The position numbers and the translations under genes were made by a program. A stretch of 64,000 nt of DNA from Acanthosoma haemorrhoidale (lineage: Eukaryota > Arthropoda > Insecta > Hemiptera > Acanthosomatidae). Shown here piece after piece: positions 1 through 12,301 of this stretch. Within the stretch, counting starts at the first letter, position 1. Each line of letters starts with the position of its first letter. The notes beneath the pieces were generated by a model. That model saw nothing but the letters and a program-made list of their open reading frames with translations. It ran no database searches and was not told where the DNA came from. The stretch lies in contig OV884014.1 in assembly GCA_930367205.1 (NCBI GenBank), forward strand, positions 107,304,638 through 107,368,637, given 5' to 3'.

Positions 1-3000
1 AAGATAAAAGCAAAGCATTCCCAAGAATTTCCCTTAGAGTACAGCTGTATTTAAACTATTTTTACTAAAATATAGCGTGTGTACATAGATGTTAAGGTTC
101 TGAAATGAACCGAAAATAAATCTATAAATAAGTCTTTTAAAAAAATTTATTGGTGAATATGTATAATATAAGTGGAACCATAAACATAAAAGTTAACTGA
201 CAGTACTTAATGAAATATTAAAACTACAATTAAAAACAATAAAAAATATACTTAATAAATATGGACATTGGTCAATCTTATACCTGCTTAGTTAAGACTG
301 AATTAAGAATATTATAAAGCACTGGACACGTTCACCTTCAGTTTTTTCAAAAGACTTGTTGGTTTCATTTCTGATCCTGAAGGTGACTGGAGCAAAGCCG
401 AAAGTGTGCCCTGAGATATTAAAGACCCTGAGGATAGATAATAGCTTTCTCTTATTATTTAATCTACAATCCATTAAACAATCATTAGACATAAACAAAA
501 GTACAAATCAAAGAATCTATCTTTGTACAAATTGTTAATTTTCTTAATTGTTTTATTGGTTTAAGAATTGCTATGTTTCGTCTGATACGTACCAAGGAGG
601 ATTGTGTATCTATAGCTATAAACTTTGAGCATTAGTTCTTAGTTCTACATTGTAGGCCCTGATAGGTTTTAATAGCAGATGCATGGTGGGATCTTGCTTT
701 TGCTGTGTTAGTATTTTGTCGTTGGTTTGTTTTAAGAGGTAGTGTACATATCACATTTGTACGTTTATTCGCATTAGATTCATTAGAAATGTTCGTGAAG
801 TTACAACTTCCGCTAGCTCTTGTCATTTGTTCTCACTGCCTTCTTAATCGATGTGGTTTCATACTTGACGGTTTAGTCCACCGTTTTGTTAAAAAGAAAT
901 AACGCCATAATAAGTGAGTGCACTGTGTGACGGAGAAGAAGCGTTACGGCCTTTGGTAATTTGGACTGTAAGGATTAAAAGTTCAGAGGCGCCCTACGGT
1001 ATTAGATATATAATAGAATTAGTGCTCAGACACACAGGCACTGGGCAATGGACACGCCGACCTCTTATGAACAGGTCCGACCAGTTCCTGCGGTAATACC
1101 AGCCCCTTCTCTCTATAATACTGGTCTTTAATCTGTATTATTGTGTTTAGTAATAATAATATCTGTAGTAATGGCTTCATCACTCCAGTATATCCCTCTG
1201 TATATGGACTATAGCTTAAGCTGCGAGTCAACAACAGACCTATCAAGTACTCATCCTAGTACAATATAGCAATGTTAATAACAATTTTTACCATAACTAA
1301 CCATTTGTTCAATTATCTGACCCGCCTCTTCTGGCCAAAAAAACTATGGTGACATATTTTTTAAACAAAGATACAATGTTTAATATTAGATACCCATAAT
1401 GTTCTAGATATGCATCTGGTCGAGGAATAAATTATTTAAACCAATTAATTTGTATGTTATTTGTAGACTGTTACATTATGTGTGTTATCCCCTGTAGCGA
1501 CCGCGAACTACATAAGATAAATCACCCTATACTCTATTGCATATATATTGTAAGCAAAATTAAATAACATGAACTAAATGTATTATAGACAAATGTAAAT
1601 GAACAAATATAAATCATGGTAAATGTGTTAAGCAATAAAAGGCGGGGGCCAAGCAAGTCACATGAGACGGATCACCAGCTGTCATAAACAGTCATAAACA
1701 TAAACAACCCTTTTGGGGCCTCTCTACCTCCAGGGTACAGGGCTGCCGGGTAATTAGGCATCGGTCGCGGTTCCTCACCACATGTGTGAAAACCAACCCC
1801 CGGCCTAGGCAACCTTGCAGCCCTCCCAGCAGGCAAGGGGAGAGTGTACTTAAGTCGGGCTCCTGGCCTTGTTAATGAGTCTCTCGCGACCTTTACTCGG
1901 TGACGCTTGGTTTCCGCTCGACTTCTGAAAACTTGACTAATTCTTTATGAAAAACCTCTGTACCTCTTCTCTTGAACATAGTGCATTGTCGGGGCACATA
2001 CCTATCAAAAACGGGGTCAGATAGTAACGCCATCATGAAACGATTGTTCAGGTTATAAACTCGAACAATCCGCACTTGTCACCAGGGCTAGGGTGATCAG
2101 GCACCCCCCTAGTGACGACCCGACATTCCCTATAATACCCACGTGTCTTAATATGAAACTAAGATCCTGTTTTATAACATATAAAATAAAAACCTATCTT
2201 GTTTCTCTAAATCTTATTAAGATCCACCACTTCAACGTGTCTCATGTCATGGATAGTTCAATGGAAGGTCACCCGGCAATGTTAATATATTGGTTTTTTG
2301 ATTAATAATTAATTATTTTTACAGATTAATTTTGGAATTATATTAAACTTGTTTTTTTTTCGTACTTTCGATTTATGTACGTTCGGAAATGCATATTGAG
2401 AGTATTTTTGATACGATTTAAATTTCAAATAAGTCCTATGGGAGTTATTTTGTGAGCAAACAGTGCCGATGTCCACTTTCTCTCTGTTTATTGTAGGCCA
2501 TACTCAGCTACACTATGTACACTAGACTGTGATTCCATGTTTCATGATAGTCAACATATAACATAGTAGGGTGATTGTTTATTTTCAAAATATCTTTGGG
2601 GAAACATCCAGTACCTCTTTATTTGCCATTGTAAGAAAAATGTCAACAATAAATCCATTCTTAGTTTAATTAGGTGCATAATAATAATTTGACTGTAAGT
2701 TCATTAGCAACGGCTTCGGGATTCCACGGTGACTCTCAAATATTTTATTTTTCCATTAATTTTTTATTTTTATCCCGAACATTTGATTAAAACCAAAAGT
2801 CAGCCAGGTTTGTAAAATACTCGTTACAATGACTTGCTGCTTACTCTAAAGTTTAGAAGCGATGACCAATCACAGGCTATTTGCCAACACAAAACACACG
2901 TTCTCCAACCAAAAAAATTCTTAAATTAGCTACCTCTCAATCTAACTTACTTTAAATTGTAGACAAGTAGAGACATAACTTTGTAAAAAAAACTTGGAAT

Positions 3001-4516
3001 TAGAAGCAGTGACTTGTTCTTTAAACACTAAGTCCCAAATGCTGCATACTGAAAAGTTCGAAGGAGCAGCAAAGAAATAATAAATTTGCATTGCAGGCAA
3101 TAAAATAAGAGGAATGGCGATCATATCTGAGTTAAAAAAAATATATTAAATTAATGGTTATCCTGCATTGTGAAGATAACGTGGAGGGAGCTGAAAAGGA
3201 CCATAAATGGAATTAAATTGTTAAATTAAACACTATATAGGGAAAAACGTTTTTAATAGTTCTAACCATTTTTTTTAAGTAGAAAATCACCGTGTCTTAC
3301 AACCAAGCAGCTTTATTTGAAAATTAGACTGAACCGTTAACGATAATGTAAACAAAGAAACATAATGCAGTTATTTTACTTAAAGGTCAGGAGTTATAAA
3401 ACTAATTTTTCAAATGTGTAAATTGGAAATATATTATTTACGTTAAATTGCAATATTTCTTCTTATTTTTTTCGAGTCCTACCCGATGTCGCTTATATTC
3501 TATTTTATCTTCTATCTTCTATGGTCTATGTTCTATGGCATACCACGGTTAGTGCCATCGCCCTTAAGTATAATTGTCTATTTATTGCAAAAATGCAAGC
3601 TTATGAAACTTGAACTCATCTGAGACTTGAGCCTAAAATTGAATTACTTGATCTTCTAAGAGATATAACAAGACCATAATACTCAGAGCACAACCTCTGC
3701 CTTGGGTGCCATAGCCCCACCACCAAAAGCTTGGTCTCCCAACTCCAATCACGTGTTTTCTGTTTTTGCCTCATCTCCTGGTCGGAATTAATCAGGCCTC
3801 TAGTACCTGCCCTAATAACAGTTATTTTCTCCGGGTACTTTTTCTACCTCCACCTGCAGCCGCCCGCCCTCCGCCGAAGGTACCGACGTACCTCTAAGGG
3901 CGTACCTTATACATATTCTATGTATACATAACATTATGTATTATCCGTGCCTTATCGAATCTTAATGTGATATTGCTCAATATCGTCAATATTTAACACG
4001 GATATTAGTACTCAATTTAAAAATAAATGCTCTTCTACTCATCCCTAGCCATAGTTTGACTATTGAATCTGTTTAAAGTTGTTTGTTCAAAATAAATAAA
4101 CCTCTCATTAGAGTAGAACTTATTATAAAAACAATTACTATAGGTAGAATAGAAAAAATTGCGGGACAAAGTCCCCTGTGCATAACAGTTACGTTGAGAT
4201 GACAAATTCATCATAGCTATCAGTAGACGGTTTTAGAGATAGACAGCTTACTGTATAATTAGCCAGAAAAAAATCTTGTCAAGTGTGATGAATGAAACAA
4301 TTAAGGAACTATTAGGGGCTTTAATGGCTATTTGCCGTTGCCCATCAAATAATACTTATCTACTGTCAATATCGGCATTGTCTCTGTCCACAATTCACTC
4401 AATTCTCTTCAAAAGCAACAGACATTCTTGGAATTCATCAAAAAGAACGGTCTATAGAGTCAAATTCAGGTAGAGCCACCGAGGGAGGTTTGTGTTGCTA
4501 AAAATTATTTGTTTTT
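1..4516. other. AT-rich non-coding DNA, no gene recognised
   Basis: Short open frames here (60-80 codons) show no recognisable protein family, and stops are frequent in all frames. The only compositionally distinct part is the GC-richer block at about 1640-1890, listed separately. A pyrimidine-rich stretch at about 3475-3540 looks like degenerate simple sequence. Confidence 0.6.
1641..1890. other. GC-richer block, possible old repeat
   Basis: This block stands out from its AT-rich surroundings. It contains the palindrome CACATGTG and a hairpin with arms CCTTGC/GCAAGG. At 1856-1870 it carries the 15-mer CGGGCTCCTGGCCTT, which recurs in inverted orientation at 29308-29322, where further weak similarity follows. 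It may be a decayed copy of a dispersed repeat or a regulatory block; the sequence alone does not decide. Confidence 0.3.
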
Positions 4517-4918
4517 AGTTTAAATCCATCTGAAGAGGACTATCAATGACCCGAGGAAATAGTTTAAATCCATCTGAAGAGGACTATCAATGACCCGAGG
4601 AAATAGTTTAAATCCATCTGAAGAGGACTGTCAATGACCCGAGGAAATAGTTTAAATCCATCTGAAGAGGACTATCAATGACCCGAGGAAATAGTTTAAA
4701 TCCATCTGAAGAGGACTATCAATGACCCGAGGAAATAGTTTAAATCCATCTGAAGAGGACTATCAATGACCCGAGGAAATAGTTTAAATCCATCTGAAGA
4801 GGACTATCAATGACCCGAGGAAATAGTTTAAATCCATCTGAAGAAAACTATCAATGACCCGAGGAAATAGTTTAAATCCATCTGAAGAGGACTATCAATG
4901 ACCCAAGGAAATAGTTTA
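4517..4918. repeat. 44-bp tandem array, 9 copies
   Basis: Nine head-to-tail copies of a 44-bp unit that begins AGTTTAAATCCATCTGAAGA run from 4517 to 4912, followed by a 6-bp partial copy. Copies differ by only a few substitutions: one has GAAAAC in place of GAGGAC, one has CTGTC in place of CTATC, and the last has CCCAAGG in place of CCCGAGG. There are no spacers between units, so it is a minisatellite and not a CRISPR. The unit length is not a multiple of three, so no long frame stays open across it. Confidence 0.97.
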
Positions 4919-7840
4919 GATTGGATTATTGAGTTATCGAGTTTAGACTCTTACTTTTGGAAATGGCTGGAATAAATTCATACCAAGGAGAATGTAATAA
5001 ATACAATCCTTTCCTGCCTAGCTAAAACTTATTCTTGTCTCTTTTAGACTATTTAAAATCCATCGGTCTTGTCACATTTTACGAAATATATGAAATTTAT
5101 TTATGTCCATTTATAGCTAATTTTTATGACACGAATTTTGTGGCCTTTCCCCAATTACGGTCACCAGCTTATACCTCCTTTTTAAACAATCTTATAGAGA
5201 AATATTTGTCTGTTTTTTTTTCTTACAAAGTTATATTATATTTTTTTGAGTTTAGCATTAATCATATCCTACAGTAATCCTTGAATTCGCCACAATTTAA
5301 ATACACGGACAAGCGAATAATACCATAAGGGCTTCGAATTCTAAATGTGAACCGTTGTGGAATTAGCCTCGAACCTTGGACTTGATGAAATGTTTAAAGC
5401 CGTAGTAAGTAAGACATACTATTGTATTGCACTGCCTCCTATTGGATTATCCTAATGGCATATGTATTAACATTGTCTATTTCCGATCTAATTTCTCAAA
5501 TATTTCAACTGGTCGTGCGACAGCAAACTCTCGGGCATCGTCCACAACAAGGAAGTCTAGAAGACTCAATCAGTCGGTCACTGCTGTCTGTATAAATATT
5601 GATGAGGCCGAGATGACTAAATTACCGCCCCGTAGCAGCTGTTAATTTCATCTGGGGGGGGTCGATAAAAGGAAATGGGCCCCGCACAAGATTTCGAAAA
5701 CGACTTGGTAAATGGGACTCCGTTATAAAGGAAGAGAATGAGAATGAGAAAAAAATAATAAGGCTAATGATAATAATAATAATGCTACTAAAAGACAATT
5801 TTATCATTAATTTTAAATCTGAATATAATTCCCTGAGACCGGTCTTCGGCGAGTGGCTGTCCTATAATACCCGCTTCTTCTTGGCCTTATTTAACCTTCC
5901 ACGTCTTCCTGATGTACCCCAACAAGTGGAGGAACGGCACCAACTTCGACCCTGGCTGTGAAGCTTCCATGTCAGTCAGGTTCAACTGACACAGAAATTG
6001 AAGCAAAGACCCCCTAACCGTGCCATTATGAAGAATTTATTCAACCAATAACGATTCAACAAGTTTTGTACGTCCTTATGGTTTTCTTTCCGATGAGAGC
6101 ACAATATTTTAATTATACCGTTTATGATTTTTTTTATGATCGTAATTAGAGTCCAGTTTACAATTACAGTCATATTATAAGAAATTACATATTATTAATC
6201 ATGATGTCACAATACAATGGACTATCAACTATTATATAACAAAATATTTATTTTTAAATGGACTTAAGGTATGTTAATGTGTTTTTTTTACAGTAGATAA
6301 ATAGATACAATGCATTCAGGATCAAATGAAAAGTTGAGCAATATACAATGTAATTTTAAAAATAAATGTTTTTCAGACTTTGATACTGGCAGATATGTCA
6401 GTCCCCATGAAATAATAAAAAATAATTCCATTAATTTACTAAGACTATTTGCCCATAACGTTTTTTCCTTGTGCAAATCTTATACTGGAAGTCTCAACTT
6501 AATAAACATTTATTTCTAAATATCACCAACTTGTTAATTAATTATTAACGAATGACTATTATGGGTTTATTCATCAATTGCTTTGTTTAAAAAAAAGAAA
6601 ATGCTTTCGTATTCTATTGGATAGGGTAACTAATTAAAGGGCTCTCATTACTAACATACTATTCAGTGATATCACTCACTTCAACAGTCAAAATTAACAG
6701 GTATTCTTCAAATTTTAAATTTAATTAACTCTTTGGGTTACTGGTCAAGTTTGTAATTGGAATAGATCAGGTTGTGATTGATATTATACAATTTATTGGT
6801 GTACATTAAGTGGGCTATGCTCACAGTAAGATCTTTGTATGTTTGTCGAATGTGACAACTCGTAATTTTGTAAACCACAACGTTTAATTGCATTGATATT
6901 CTATATTAAGATGATTAACTAATGAGGAGGTTGCCTGTACTGACCAATTTTCTTCCCTACAAATTACTGTTTATGAACAATTAGTAGGTCCTTATCGTGT
7001 GATGAAAGAGTAACTCTTAAAAGATTTAGCGCTGAATCAGTACAGGATTTGGACATTAAAATGTTTTAACTGTAACCATTACTCATCAGCTTTTGAGTTA
7101 CATCATTCGTGCCATTCTCAGTCATGTATCTCTACAATACATTTTAAAATGGGAATATTTAATTGTAGAAGCGATTAATGGCTCCAAACGAGGGATTTCT
7201 CTAGCGAGTGGCTTCACCGTTCATAGTCAATATTATTTCTATCAAACTGATTAGAGATTGTATTATAATACTATTAATTTGTACCTTAGTGCCTTAGCAG
7301 CTAAAATAATTATATTTTTTAGAACCATTGACAATACACTTTATAAAAATTTGTCTACTGGATTATTTATATTTATCATGACATATTATGACCCCTATGT
7401 CAAAGGTTCGCATGTTATCGGCTGTGAACAATCATAAAAAACAGAAATTTGACTCATTAAAATCCTTAAATATTTTTAATTTGTTAAATACAGAACTTGG
7501 AACCATAGGGTCTTGTAATATTAATTTTTTTATATTTCCTTCACTCTTAGATGTGTATCTAAAAATAATCTTTCTAGCTTCACTTTGCAAAAAGGTTTTA
7601 GTTGGTCAAGCTAAGCTGCATATTTTTTTCAATGAAATCAATTGAGAGAAATTTTGAAGTATTCTTAATTCCTTTATCATTTCATGCATTTTTCTGGCTG
7701 TGGCCCATGATCGACCGACGTAGTTTGCGCTGACATATCGGCCTTTGACGGTCGCTGTGCAAACCTATTGCATAGATTAATTCACCTCAATGATTTTTCT
7801 TCTTTTATGCGTCATAATCACTACAAAACAAAAAAAAAAT
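4919..7840. other. Non-coding DNA, no gene recognised
   Basis: AT-rich sequence with only short anonymous open frames. A short AAT microsatellite lies at about 5766-5784. At about 5355-5375 there is a minus-strand match to the pol III B-box (GGTTCGAGGC), which may be a further decayed SINE. Around 5420-5660 the composition is slightly more GC-rich, but I see no exon structure that can be supported. Confidence 0.5.
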
Positions 7841-7900
7841 AATGCTTCGTGATATGAAGGTTCTGGATTCGAATCCCTGCCTAGGAAGTGAATTTATTTC
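7841..7900 (+). repeat. tRNA-derived SINE fragment (B-box)
   Basis: The stretch at 7858-7880 contains GGATTCGAATCC, a near-perfect tRNA T-arm/pol III B-box. It is followed by CTAGGAAGTGAATT, closely resembling the bases after the B-box of the element near 63670. A full cloverleaf cannot be drawn and no clear A-box is present, so this is better read as a piece of a tRNA-derived SINE than as a tRNA gene. Confidence 0.45.
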
Positions 7901-10900
7901 CTTTCCTGCTGTGAAACGATCTGTGAAATGGTATTTCAAGCGGCTAAATTACATTAAGTTCTGTTTGTGGTAAAACCATGAATTATTCCTGATTTTTATT
8001 TATCCATCACCAACTGGACTACGAAACTTGGTAATAATTATAATAAATTATTGCAAAACATTTGTTTCTGTGACCTGGGATGTATTCTAATAAATTAATA
8101 ACTTAAATCCACTTTTTATTTATAAAAAATCTGTAAAATAAAATATTTAACTTGGGCATAACAAATGAAATTCTCATTTAAAAAAGATTTAAATTTATAA
8201 ATTGACTTAAAATAATAATACTTGATATTGGTGATAATGATAATATAAAATGTATTTTAATTAAATATGAAATTTCGTACATCATTTACAGTCTATGGAT
8301 TACGATCCTATATTAGAAAAAGGGTGTTAGAACAGATGTCTGAAACTATTTAACATTCGTAACGTTGGCAATTTAAGAAAAAATAACGTTTAGAAATCTG
8401 GAACGACCCCAAAGTTAGCTCTTAGTTAAATTAGTGACATGCGAAGTTGTTACTCAGTAACACCACTGCAGTAATTATCCGCGCCACTAAGGAGGTTTAT
8501 TGTTGGATAGGTTATACATGGTTCGCTAATGGGTCGTTCGGGAACATCTCCATTGTGGCCAAAGAGGTAGGAAGAAGGGGTTGACAAATGAGTTGACAGC
8601 GGGCTAATGCCACGGCTATATTGATAGAATTAATGCAAATTGTGGAGGGGCTGCTGTATTATAGTGATTATCTGTGAGCCCGCCATTAACCCCTCCCTCC
8701 CTCCACTAGCTTCTAGTTAGCTCTTGCTAATTATACTTTTTATTTTTGTCTACTCTTTATAAATGTATAGATTAATTCTATATACATTATAATATTAATT
8801 TCAGGCTAATTCGCAAGGCTGTGTACAGATTAGTCTTAAATAACGGACAAACGTATCCTCCTAGCCTATGGCAATTAGAGGAAATAATCTATGTGACTCC
8901 TTCAAGTCAAAATAGTTAATCGTATAATTAACATTAGAGGTGGTATCCTCTATCGCTAATATGATATTTTGTTTTTGTAATTAATTGTAGAAATTGTTAA
9001 TGAGTACGGTTATATGTTTGATTTAATTTAAAATTTATAATGCCAATGTACAATACACAATATACTAGGAGGAAATGTGTTTTTTTCATTACACTCTACC
9101 TAACTGATTATTGATACTTAGTCTTATTTTTATTTTTAGCACCATTGGCCATCAAATGAAACTACAATTTAAAATGTTATGCCTCTAATTTTATCCAGCC
9201 TGAGTCAATGTTGTAAAGGATTTTAATAACATTGTAATTATAAATGGGGAAAAAAAACAGACATTTCATTACATTTTACTAATGAGTCGAGTAATGTCGA
9301 AAACTTTAATGTGATACCCTAATTATTAAGATAGGAAAATTCTTATTTTATTTTGTGTACAAGTAATTGAGCAATGACCCTTCTTTATTTTTAAGAGGTT
9401 CATTTATTTCAACGTTCATCATTAACGTATCGAATGAAACGCAAAACCCTGTTTTGAGTACGTTATCAATGACTATTTCCTAAACATATTATTATTGTGT
9501 AATTTATTTTATCTTGTAGTTATTACATATTAATTATCAATATTTGATCTTCTACTAAAATGTATTTATAGAAAATTATTTATTTTAACACCACCATTGA
9601 GCACAAATTTCAGTGATCACATTTATCGGCACTTCGCTTACTTCTGTAAGTAACAATCAAATGAGGGAAATCCCGTTATATTTTTTAAAATCGTTTATAA
9701 TAAAATCACATCCCTCTGTCAGTACTAGTTCATTTAGTTGGCTTCATCATTATTAGAGCTATGCAGTCGTGATCCAGAGATGGTAGCTCAACTTTTTTTA
9801 GGGGGGGGGGTCAACTTATATATTACAGAATACATGCAGGAAGCTCACAGACGGACAAACAAACATAAATTCTCCAAGTGTAGGCGTGGTCCAGACTGGC
9901 CGCCCAATGAGCCACCTCCTTACAGTATCAACATGGTCCCTGGCAACCAATAGCATTCCTCAAGCCTTTTTTTTGTGCCCAACAGGTTTCGTAACTCTGA
10001 GCCGCGGCTCGCTGTATCCGAATCGAATCGTGGAGGCCAAGCTGTAGGTCACTGCTCTTTGGAACCGATGGAACGTGTTACTTTATGTAACGGCTGTTAC
10101 TGCTCCACCTCTGCAACATCCATATTGGAAGATTTTGTATAACTAAAATTTGAACTTTGACATCTTATCATGGGGATTTGATAAGACAAACAGACAAACC
10201 GTAAAATTTATTATAAATTCGTGGCATGGCTGAAAAATAAGTGAGCTAATTTGTTAGTTAAGTTAATAATATTGCATTGTTTCTATATTCACACCCGATT
10301 CATAGTTATCTAATGGCTGTCAATATAAGAATTCATAATTGGCATGATGGTCCTATGTGAGATAGAGTAGCCTGCTGCCCATAGGAGCGCTTACTGCTTA
10401 CGGGAGATCTCTCATCCAGCTCCTTTTCAACCTTCTTTCTATCATGTCTGCTTTTGTGTTCTTGGCAGGAAGTTGTTCTTAATATACAGTTTAGCCACCC
10501 TCAATTTGGACCTGGTATTATATGTAGAGTGTATCGATCTGTCTAATTTGCCAAAATTATCTTAAGGGCCATTATTAGCACCTCTTCAGTGCATTGTCTA
10601 CACCACTGACCCTAGCACCTCATGAACTCGTTTCACAAATCAGTTGGGCAAAATAAATAACTGCTGGGAAATTAAAACGTTAAAGTTTTAAGCCTCAACG
10701 CATCTCAGTTTCAATTATACCTAAAAAATCATTCTATCCCAGAAAGTTTAAAAAGGTACTGGAAAAGAGATCTCGTTCAGTCAGTAGATAATATTCCTCC
10801 CACATAATGCCTATGACATCAAATTTGATGTCCACTGTTTCACCGTTGCGCATTGAGGAATAAAGCAATGTGATTTGAGTCACAATTTTTTCTTTTATTT

Positions 10901-12115
10901 CATGAAAGTGCAAACCATTTAGATATCGGACTGGATGTCAAGCTGCTCACTGGCGCAAGAGCAGGCTGCTATGCAAATCTTGACCGAATTCTCAATATTT
11001 TTTTTTCGCTCCTTTCGGTGCAAAAGTGAAACTTCCCCTGAGACTAATTGCCCGGAGACTCTAACACGTGGAGCGGCTAGAACTAGAAAAGCAGGTTGGT
11101 CCGGATTTTATTCAGCGATTAGAGCTGCTAAGGTTGGCCACCCTGCTCGATGGCACAGACCGTTATATCTCCACACAATTCTCTTTTCACTACACTCGAT
11201 CCAACAATAATATTAAGCTATAATTTAAAAATAATCCATTCACTAAAAGCGAATCATTTTATTGAATCAACCGCGTACGAATTATAGTCATATTTTCTTT
11301 TTAAACATAAAATTATTTTACATGCTCAGCCTTCAAATTTCTAAAAATATCGAACTACGAATAGCGGAATAAACTGTAAGAACAACATTAAGAGAATAAT
11401 TTGATAAATAAAATTGATTAAGTTCATATTAAGGTTAGTTACTAAGTTTATGTTAATCTACTAAAACTGTAAACTAAAGAAGCAAGAGCGAATGATATGA
11501 ACTATGTTCGTGAGCTTGAACAAGGAATGTCTTAAAACTACTTATGGCTATCTTCTTAACCACTTCCGCTTTAGTCCAAATGAGAAGTCTTATTTTTGGT
11601 CTTGTTGCTTTGTGTGTTGTGATGAACTATACGTCTACTGTACGACGCCAAATCCCCTGCATATTATTTATAAGAATTAGCACCTGTTGCCAGCTGACTT
11701 TTATAAGCATCTGATGATATGCTGTTTCTTTTAATTTAATATTTTATTTTACTGACTTTTGTTTATTGTTTTCTATCAATGGTTTCATAAGGTCCCGTTT
11801 ATAAATCTATTTTAATACTAGAATGCTTATAAATTATTTTAATTTGTTAGCCGGAATCGATTTATTCGTAGTTAATTATTGTTTAAAAGGGAAAAGCTAA
11901 AGGTTTGTAAACTATAAATGTTGGAATTTGTACATATAAATAGTAGTGAAGACAGGATGAGAATGGAGAGAAGCCGGTGCGATAAAGGAAGGCGCTAATA
12001 AGATCTATAGTGTCGCTTCATCATCGAAAATAATTGACGGGCCATTAGTCTGACTGTCTGTTGTCTGCAGCCGTCTCTGCCGTGGACACGTGGAACAGGA
12101 GCCTCACGAGGTGTC
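7901..12115. other. Non-coding DNA with two GC-richer blocks
   Basis: No recognisable gene. Open frames at 9738-9953 and 10935-11210 encode no family I know and have no supporting splice or promoter context. The block at 8480-8720 and the region at 10330-10640 are more GC-balanced and non-repetitive than their surroundings. They could be conserved regulatory DNA or old repeats. Confidence 0.45.
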
Positions 12116-12301
12116 TTGGCAACCCTTCCAACTTTTAGCCTTTTCATCTCGTGTCTTATAACTTTACCAAATTCATACAATAATCATAGCACACTCTTCA
12201 CACAGCCCTATAATCTTCGCCCAAGATTAAAGCGGCAGTGGCCCGACAGTTACTTATTAACTCTAAGCACTTCCGTATCAAGTGGGGCCTCATTTTTTTA
12301 G
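12116..12301 (+). pseudogene. Jockey-type LINE reverse transcriptase, C-terminal relic
   Basis: The 61-codon open frame is read as the extreme C-terminus of a Jockey-clade non-LTR retrotransposon polyprotein, whose family function is target-primed reverse transcription of the element's own RNA. The middle of the frame contains ISCLITLPN and the motif RPRLKRQWPDSYL. This lines up residue for residue with the minus-strand relic at 36300-36690 (HSCLSNHPNP followed by RRLKRQWPRDLL). The fingers, palm and catalytic YADD region are absent, so the copy is heavily 5'-truncated and inactive. No stop interrupts the short aligned segment. The following AT-rich 200-300 bases are probably its 3' untranslated part, but no poly(A) tail or target-site duplication was found. 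The assignment rests on similarity to the other copy in the window and on the family's typical C-terminal signature. Confidence 0.6.

Noticed and set aside
4517..4918. CRISPR-like regular repeats
   Set aside because: Units are directly adjacent with no spacers and the DNA is eukaryotic; it is a minisatellite.
9738..9953. 71-codon open frame with a proline-rich end
   Set aside because: No family recognised and contains a G-run of nine bases; not enough to call a gene.
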